From Pseudobutyrivibrio sp. (lineage in GTDB: Bacteria; Bacillota_A; Clostridia; Lachnospirales; Lachnospiraceae), in the NCBI GenBank assembly GCA_024691465.1, contig JAILNO010000227.1, positions 1 through 10,023 of the forward strand: a stretch of DNA of 10,023 nt, written 5' to 3'. Below the pieces are notes generated by a model. That model did no database searches, was not told the origin of the DNA, and saw only the letters and a program-made list of their open reading frames with translations. The translations under genes and the position numbers were made by a program. Below, piece by piece: positions 5,990-10,023 of this stretch (position 1 is its first letter; each line of letters begins with the position of its first letter).

Positions 5990-6679
5990 ATGAAAGCATT
6001 AGTTCTAGTTAGCGGTGGCGTGGATTCAACCACTTGCCTTGGAATGGCAGTAAAAGAATACGGATCAGATAATGTGGTGGGACTATCTATATTCTATGGT
6101 CAGCGACATGATAAGGAAATCCAGGCAGCAGATGCCGTGTGCGATTATTATAAGGTTGAGCATATTACATTAGATCTATCAACCATGTTTCAGTTCAGTG
6201 ATTGCTCATTGCTTAAGCACTCTGAGGGAGAGATTCCAGAGGAGTCATATGAGAAGCAGCTTGAGAAGACAGACGGGTTACCTGTTAGCACTTATGTGCC
6301 TTTCAGGAATGGATTGTTTTTATCTAGTGCCAGTGCTATAGCTCTTTCAAAGGGGTGTTCTAAGATATACTATGGAGCACATGCTGATGATGCTGCAGGA
6401 AATGCATACCCAGATTGCTCTAAGAGCTTTAATGATGCTATGAATACAGCCATCTATGAGGGTAGCGGAAGACAGCTTACCATAGAGGCTCCTTTCATCG
6501 GTATTAATAAGGCAGGCGTCGTTAAGATTGGAAGTGAAATAGGTGTTCCATATCATTTGACCTGGAGCTGTTATGAGGGACATGATAAGGCCTGCGGCAA
6601 ATGCGGTACCTGTATCGATAGAAAGGCAGCTTTTGAGTTAAATGGATTAGTAGATCCAATAGAGTACGAGAGTAATTAG
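5990..6679 (+). CDS. queC: 7-cyano-7-deazaguanine synthase QueC
   Basis: ATP-dependent enzyme that turns 7-carboxy-7-deazaguanine and ammonia into preQ0 (the nitrile). Starting at the ATG at 5990 gives 229 residues with M-K-A-L-V-L-V-S-G-G-V-D-S-T, the PP-loop for ATP (8-14), at the natural N terminus. GGA at 5981-5983 serves this start; the ATG at 5984, two codons earlier, with AAGGA at 5973-5977 is equally possible. A frame back to 5936 overlaps folE and is unlikely. F-Y-G-Q-R-H (35-40), G-A-H-A-D-D (129-134), and four zinc cysteines at 194, 202, 205 and 208 (S-C-Y-E-G ... C-G-K-C-G-T-C) complete the family pattern. Confidence 0.95.
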   Translation: MKALVLVSGGVDSTTCLGMAVKEYGSDNVVGLSIFYGQRHDKEIQAADAVCDYYKVEHITLDLSTMFQFSDCSLLKHSEGEIPEESYEKQLEKTDGLPVSTYVPFRNGLFLSSASAIALSKGCSKIYYGAHADDAAGNAYPDCSKSFNDAMNTAIYEGSGRQLTIEAPFIGINKAGVVKIGSEIGVPYHLTWSCYEGHDKACGKCGTCIDRKAAFELNGLVDPIEYESN

Positions 6680-6691
6680 TAGGAGGAATAT

Positions 6692-7183
6692 ATGGCAGAT
6701 AGAAAGTCAGAAGGAACAATTACATTACTAGGGAATCAGAACAATAAGTACCCTGATAATTATGCACCTGAGATGTTACAGACATTTATAAATAAGCATC
6801 CAGAGAATGATTATTTTGTTAAGTTCAACTGTCCAGAGTTTACATCACTTTGTCCTATTACAGGTCAGCCTGATTTTGCTAATATCATCATCTCTTATGT
6901 TCCTGGAGAAAAGATGGTTGAGAGTAAGTCTCTGAAATTATATTTATTCAGTTTTAGAAATCATGGAGACTTCCATGAGGATTGTGTGAATATTATCATG
7001 AAGGATTTAATTAAGCTTATGGATCCTAAATATATTGAGGTGTGGGGCAAGTTCACACCAAGAGGAGGCATTTCAATAGATCCATATTGTAATTATGGCA
7101 AGCCAGGAACTAAGTGGGAAGAGGTAGCTTTTAACCGTATGGCCAACCATGATATGTATCCTGAGAGAGTGGATAACAGATAA
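6692..7183 (+). CDS. queF: preQ0 reductase QueF
   Basis: NADPH-dependent nitrile reductase that converts preQ0 to preQ1, the last step before transfer to tRNA. The 163-residue protein is the short, single-domain (YkvM) form. Cys54 in [10 protein letters not shown] is the thioimide-forming cysteine and Asp61 the acid partner. E-S-K-S-L-K (77-82) is the QueF signature for NADPH, followed by [10 protein letters not shown] (87-96) with Glu96 in the substrate pocket. AGGAGG (6681-6686) lies five bases before the ATG, and the queC stop is 12 bases before the start. A terminator follows it, so this is the last gene of the operon. No tgt, queA or queG is present here; they would be needed to complete queuosine. 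Confidence 0.96.
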   Translation: MADRKSEGTITLLGNQNNKYPDNYAPEMLQTFINKHPENDYFVKFNCPEFTSLCPITGQPDFANIIISYVPGEKMVESKSLKLYLFSFRNHGDFHEDCVNIIMKDLIKLMDPKYIEVWGKFTPRGGISIDPYCNYGKPGTKWEEVAFNRMANHDMYPERVDNR

Positions 7184-7201
7184 TAAATATGATAAATTTA
7201 A

Positions 7202-7230
7202 AGGCAAGCAAGAGGCTTGCCTCTATTTTT
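7202..7230 (+). terminator. Intrinsic terminator of the queuosine operon
   Basis: AGGCAAG (7202-7208) pairs with CTTGCCT (7216-7222) around a seven-base loop and is followed by a T-rich tail (7224-7230). It separates the queDE-folE-queCF operon from surE; the surE ribosome binding site begins only six bases later, so surE must start from read-through or from a promoter not recognised here. Confidence 0.85.
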
Positions 7231-7246
7231 TATTAGGGAGTTATTT

Positions 7247-7966
7247 ATGAGAATATTAATTACAAATGATGATGGAATAGCATCTGAAGGCATTGTTAGA
7301 CTGGCTCATATAGCTAAGGAATTCGGAGAAGTGTGGGTGGTTGCCCCAGAGACACAGCGCAGCGCTGCCAGCCACAGCATATCACTGCATAATGCTATAG
7401 ATATATATCCATGCAATGATTTTCCGGTAGAGGGAGTTAGAGCTTACTACTGCAGTGGCACTCCAGGAGATTGTGTGAGAGTGGGTGGGCTTAATGTAAT
7501 GAATCATAAGCCTGATGTGGTACTCTCGGGAATTAATTATGGATACAATGTAGCGTCTGATATCCAGTATTCGGCTACCTGCGGCGCGGCTTTTGAAGCA
7601 GCATTTCAGGGGTATCATGCAATTGCTCTATCAGAGGGGGCTTGTGATTGTCATGAGGTTACAGATCATTATCTAAGGAAGGTTCTTAAGGAACTCTTAG
7701 ATAAGCCTCTTGAAAAGGGACTTATACATAATGTCAATTTCCCTGGCTGCGAGATAGGACTTTGTAAAGGTATTGCTTATGACAGGACAGTATCAGAGGG
7801 GATGTTTTACAAGGATACCTATGATGAGATCGAGGAATTAGAGGATGGAGGCATCCGTTACATGGTTAATGGCCACTATAATGAAGAGTGTGAAGAGGGC
7901 ACTGATTTTAAAGCAATTTTGGACGGATATGTTTCAGTAGGGGTTGTTAATAACGTGGGTTATTGA
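7247..7966 (+). CDS. surE: 5'/3'-nucleotidase SurE
   Basis: Metal-dependent phosphatase that removes phosphate from nucleoside monophosphates and possibly short polyphosphates in stationary-phase survival. The ATG at 7247, with GGGAG at 7236-7240, gives 239 residues; a TTG at 7217 lies inside the terminator and is rejected. M-R-I-L-I-T-N-D-D-G (1-10) holds the metal ligands Asp8 and Asp9, Ser39 follows in Q-R-S-A-A-S-H-S, and Asn97 in S-G-I-N-Y-G is the fourth ligand. The G-T-P-x-D-C (71-76) turn is conserved. The C-terminal third (E-E-L-E-D-G-G onwards) is acidic and more divergent. Asp23/Gls24 follows 40 bases later, with a promoter lying across the surE stop. Function is well supported; the natural substrate is not fixed by sequence. 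Confidence 0.93.
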   Translation: MRILITNDDGIASEGIVRLAHIAKEFGEVWVVAPETQRSAASHSISLHNAIDIYPCNDFPVEGVRAYYCSGTPGDCVRVGGLNVMNHKPDVVLSGINYGYNVASDIQYSATCGAAFEAAFQGYHAIALSEGACDCHEVTDHYLRKVLKELLDKPLEKGLIHNVNFPGCEIGLCKGIAYDRTVSEGMFYKDTYDEIEELEDGGIRYMVNGHYNEECEEGTDFKAILDGYVSVGVVNNVGY

Positions 7967-7972
7967 TATAAT
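7944..7972 (+). promoter_or_regulatory. Sigma-A promoter for the Asp23 gene, inside the end of surE
   Basis: TTGTTA (7944-7949) and a perfect TATAAT (7967-7972) are separated by 17 bases. Transcription would begin near 7979, giving a leader of about 28 bases with the ribosome binding site intact. It is partly within the surE coding sequence. A second pairing, TTGATA (7963-7968) with TATAAT (7987-7992), would start inside the ribosome binding site and was judged unlikely. Confidence 0.6.
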
Positions 7973-8006
7973 TATTCTAGTTTTTCTATAATTTAGGAGG
8001 CATATG

Positions 8007-8387
8007 ATGGCAGAGAATAAGAATTTTGTTATAAATATCAATGGCGACGGTGGTGTCAATATTTCTGAGGAAGTAGTTGGTATCATTGCAGGTCTTGGTG
8101 CTGTTGAGGTTGATGGTGTAGAGAGCCTTGCTGGTAATCTTACAGCTGATTCAATTTCTAAGGCAGGCCCAGGTAAGCTTGCCAAGGCTATTAAGGTAGT
8201 TGATGGTGGTGACACAGGTAAGATTGCTGTTCACATGGCTATTAACATGAAGTATGGTTACGAGATTCCTAAGGTTAGTAACATGGTTCAGGAGAAAGTT
8301 AAGTCAGCAGTTGAGACTATGACAGGCCTTAATGTTACAGCTGTAGATATTCGCATTGCAACTGTTAGCGTTGCATCAAACAACTAA
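8007..8387 (+). CDS. Asp23/Gls24 family envelope stress protein (YqhY-like)
   Basis: A 126-residue cytosolic protein of the Asp23/Gls24 family, named after alkaline shock protein 23. The two ATG codons at 8004 and 8007 are adjacent; AGGAGG (7995-8000) is only three bases from the first and six from the second, so I take 8007. Residues I-S-E-E-V-V-G-I-I-A-G-L-G-A-V-E-V-D-G-V are the family's opening helix and strand, and the Val/Ile-rich stretch I-K-V-V-D-G-G-D-T-G-K-I-A-V-H-M-A-I-N (about 61-79) with Y-G-Y-E-I-P-K-V follows. In related bacteria this gene sits next to nusB, sometimes with the acc genes; the B. subtilis homologue YqhY is linked to control of acetyl-CoA carboxylase. The same role here is inference. 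No membrane anchor is visible. Confidence 0.9.
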   Translation: MAENKNFVININGDGGVNISEEVVGIIAGLGAVEVDGVESLAGNLTADSISKAGPGKLAKAIKVVDGGDTGKIAVHMAINMKYGYEIPKVSNMVQEKVKSAVETMTGLNVTAVDIRIATVSVASNN

Positions 8388-8419
8388 TTACAGTTATTTA
8401 TTTTTTATGCATAGTAATG

Positions 8420-8452
8420 TATAATTATGGGGTGCTATTTTACATAGCACCC
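8420..8452 (+). promoter_or_regulatory. Candidate nusB promoter -10 box with hairpin at the start site
   Basis: A perfect TATAAT (8420-8425) stands 68 bases before nusB; no good -35 lies 16-18 bases upstream. Four bases after it begins a perfect eight-base stem, GGGTGCTA (8430-8437) with TAGCACCC (8445-8452), which can extend through TAATTA on both flanks with one bulge. The bases after the stem (TTAATTAG) are too mixed for a strong terminator. It may be a weak Asp23 terminator or the 5' cap hairpin of the nusB transcript. Confidence 0.5.
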
Positions 8453-8492
8453 TTAATTAGTCTAAATAATTAGATTTTCAGGAGTATTATTA

Positions 8493-8915
8493 ATGAATAG
8501 ACACGAGATCAGAAAAGAAGTATTTAAAGCTGTATTTATGAATGAGTTTCACGATACAGAGGAGATGGATCAGGTAATCGAAGCTTTCTTAGATGGCAGA
8601 GATAATGCTGAGGAAGAGGACCTTCCTAAGAATAACAAGTCCGAGGAAGACGAGTCATATATCAAGACTAAGTCAGAGGATATTATTTCTAAGATTGAAG
8701 AGATTGATGCACTCATTAACAAGTCAGTTGATGGATGGAAGACTTCCCGCATGGGCAAGGTGGATCTTACATTAATCAGACTTGCTTTATATGAGATTAA
8801 GTATGAGAACATCCCTGTAGGTGTAGCTATTAATGAGGCAGTTTCTCTCGCAGATGAATTCGGTACTGACAGTTCTGCAGGTTTTGTTAATGGAGCATTA
8901 GCTAAGCTAGTATAA
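8493..8915 (+). CDS. nusB: Transcription antitermination protein NusB
   Basis: NusB joins NusE (ribosomal protein S10) on boxA RNA to keep RNA polymerase moving through rRNA operons. The 140-residue all-helical protein starts M-N-R-H-E-I-R-K-E-V-F-K-A-V-F. A strongly acidic linker (about 36-55) separates the N-terminal helices from the conserved C-terminal half, which has M-G-K-V-D-L-T-L-I-R-L-A-L-Y-E-I (87-102) and I-P-V-G-V-A-I-N-E-A-V (107-117) with F-V-N-G-A-L near the end. The acidic insert is longer than in many NusB proteins, as is common in Lachnospiraceae-like sequences. AGGAG (8480-8484) lies eight bases before the ATG. The stop overlaps the xseA start by one base (TAATG), implying coupled translation. 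Confidence 0.95.
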   Translation: MNRHEIRKEVFKAVFMNEFHDTEEMDQVIEAFLDGRDNAEEEDLPKNNKSEEDESYIKTKSEDIISKIEEIDALINKSVDGWKTSRMGKVDLTLIRLALYEIKYENIPVGVAINEAVSLADEFGTDSSAGFVNGALAKLV

Positions 8916-10023
8916 TGAACAAAAATATATATAGTGTATCTCAGATAAATACATATATTGAGCGTATGTTTTCTGATGATTTTATGCTTGGAAACCTTTC
9001 CTTAACTGGGGAGGTTTCTAATTGCAAGTACAATCATACAGGACACATTTATTTTACCCTCAAGGATGAGAAGTCAGCTATTTCATGTGTTATGTTTGCA
9101 GGCAAGCGCGCTAAGGGTCTCAAGTTCCCTATGAAGGACGGAGATAAGGTAGTAGTTACTGGTTATGTGGGCGTGTATGCTCTGGCAGGCAAGTATCAGG
9201 TGTATGCTAATGAGATTGAGCTGGCGGGTGTAGGTGACTTATATCAGCGTTTTGAAGCCCTTAAGCTTGAGCTTCAGGAGAAGGGCATGTTCGACCCTAT
9301 GTATAAGAAGCCTCTTCCTATTCACGCTATGAAGATAGGTATTATAACAGCACCTACGGGAGCGGCTGTTCATGATATTATCCGTGTATCTAAGACCAGG
9401 AATCCTTTCGTGGAGTTAATTCTTTATCCTGCACAGGTACAGGGAGAGGGGGCAGCACCATCTATTATCTCAGGTATTAATTGCCTGGATGCCATGGGGC
9501 TTGATGTAATTATTCTAGGCCGTGGCGGAGGTTCTATTGAGGACCTGTGGGCATTTAATGAAGAGGAAGTAGCCATGGCTATATTTAGAGCCTCTACGCC
9601 TATTATTTCTGCAGTAGGTCATGAGACTGATTTTACCATTGCAGATTTTGTTGCAGATAGAAGGGCGGCTACACCATCCCAGGCTGCGGAGCTTGCTAAT
9701 TTCGTATTCGAGGATTATGCTCGCAGCTTAGACAGATATTTAGATAAGCTTAACAGAGCACTTGATTATAAGATACAGAGCATTGATCAGAGACTTGAGA
9801 ACTATAAGCTCAGACTACAGGCTCTCAGGCCAGAGAATAAGATTAAGCTTAATGAAGAGAGATTAAGAGCCTTGTACACTAGACTTAATCAGGTGATGAA
9901 CTCTAAGATAGATAGATACGAGAGTAGGCTAGTGGCTATCTCTGGTCGCTTAGATGGATTATCCCCAGCTAAGAAACTTGCATCTGGTTTTGGATATATC
10001 ACTGATTCTAAGGGAGACAGAGT
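8915..10023 (+). CDS. xseA: Exodeoxyribonuclease VII large subunit XseA, 3' end outside the window
   Basis: The large, catalytic subunit of exonuclease VII, which degrades single-stranded DNA from both ends together with XseB. The frame opens at ATG 8915, overlapping the nusB stop, and runs 369 codons to the window end without a stop. Residues 1-105 form the OB-fold DNA-binding domain (I-Y-S-V-S-Q-I-N near the start, G-E-V-S-N at 32-36, G-H-I-Y-F-T-L-K at 43-50). The catalytic core follows with G-I-I-T-A-P-T-G-A-A (142-151), G-R-G-G-G-S-I-E-D-L-W (202-212), and G-H-E-T-D-F (235-240), then D-R-R-A-A-T-P-S-Q-A-A. From about 265 the protein becomes a long helical coiled-coil arm, ending in S-G-F-G-Y-I (357-362). 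xseB is expected just downstream. Confidence 0.95.
   Translation, partial: MNKNIYSVSQINTYIERMFSDDFMLGNLSLTGEVSNCKYNHTGHIYFTLKDEKSAISCVMFAGKRAKGLKFPMKDGDKVVVTGYVGVYALAGKYQVYANEIELAGVGDLYQRFEALKLELQEKGMFDPMYKKPLPIHAMKIGIITAPTGAAVHDIIRVSKTRNPFVELILYPAQVQGEGAAPSIISGINCLDAMGLDVIILGRGGGSIEDLWAFNEEEVAMAIFRASTPIISAVGHETDFTIADFVADRRAATPSQAAELANFVFEDYARSLDRYLDKLNRALDYKIQSIDQRLENYKLRLQALRPENKIKLNEERLRALYTRLNQVMNSKIDRYESRLVAISGRLDGLSPAKKLASGFGYITDSKGDR

Noticed and set aside
7963..7992. TTGATA-18-TATAAT as the Asp23 promoter
   Set aside because: Its start would fall within the AGGAGG ribosome binding site; the TTGTTA-17-TATAAT pair upstream fits better.

Overview
The window looks like a chromosomal housekeeping region of an anaerobic Clostridia member (Bacillota), most likely of the Lachnospiraceae type. 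This is inferred from the AT-rich DNA, strong AGGAGG-type ribosome binding sites, sigma-A-like promoters with perfect TATAAT boxes, and gene content: PdxST vitamin B6 synthesis, a free-standing ProXp-ala editing protein, and an Asp23-nusB-xseA cluster. No species can be named. I see no transposase, integrase, CRISPR array, tRNA or rRNA.

Left part (1-2757). The window opens inside an HD-domain phosphohydrolase gene. Two small cysteine-rich genes follow; their products share a C-x3-C-x2-C-x2-C motif, and the run ends at a clear intrinsic terminator (954-975). Next is a possible 25-codon ORF with a good ribosome binding site that overlaps the 3' end of pdxT. pdxS and pdxT lie on the minus strand and together encode the glutamine-dependent pyridoxal 5'-phosphate synthase. 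A 203-base divergent gap separates pdxS from the rightward genes.

Middle part (2758-7232). A ProXp-ala/YbaK-type Ala-tRNA(Pro) editing protein is followed by a short-chain dehydrogenase. Then comes the most informative unit: a leader with a perfect -10 box, a preQ1-I-like riboswitch candidate, an intrinsic terminator and a hairpin over the ribosome binding site, followed by queD-queE-folE-queC-queF and a second terminator. The five enzymes form the whole route from GTP to preQ1 (GTP -> dihydroneopterin triphosphate -> 6-carboxytetrahydropterin -> 7-carboxy-7-deazaguanine -> preQ0 -> preQ1), the precursor of queuosine in tRNA. The riboswitch candidate would give product feedback on the operon.

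Right part (7233-10023). surE (nucleotide phosphatase) is followed by an Asp23/Gls24-family gene with its own promoter inside the end of surE. Then come nusB and xseA (exonuclease VII large subunit), which overlap by one base; xseA runs off the window. This is a familiar Clostridia neighbourhood. The strongest leads for new biology are the queuosine-operon leader, with its possible double expression platform, and the tandem four-cysteine small proteins. I found no evidence for a wholly new multi-gene system.
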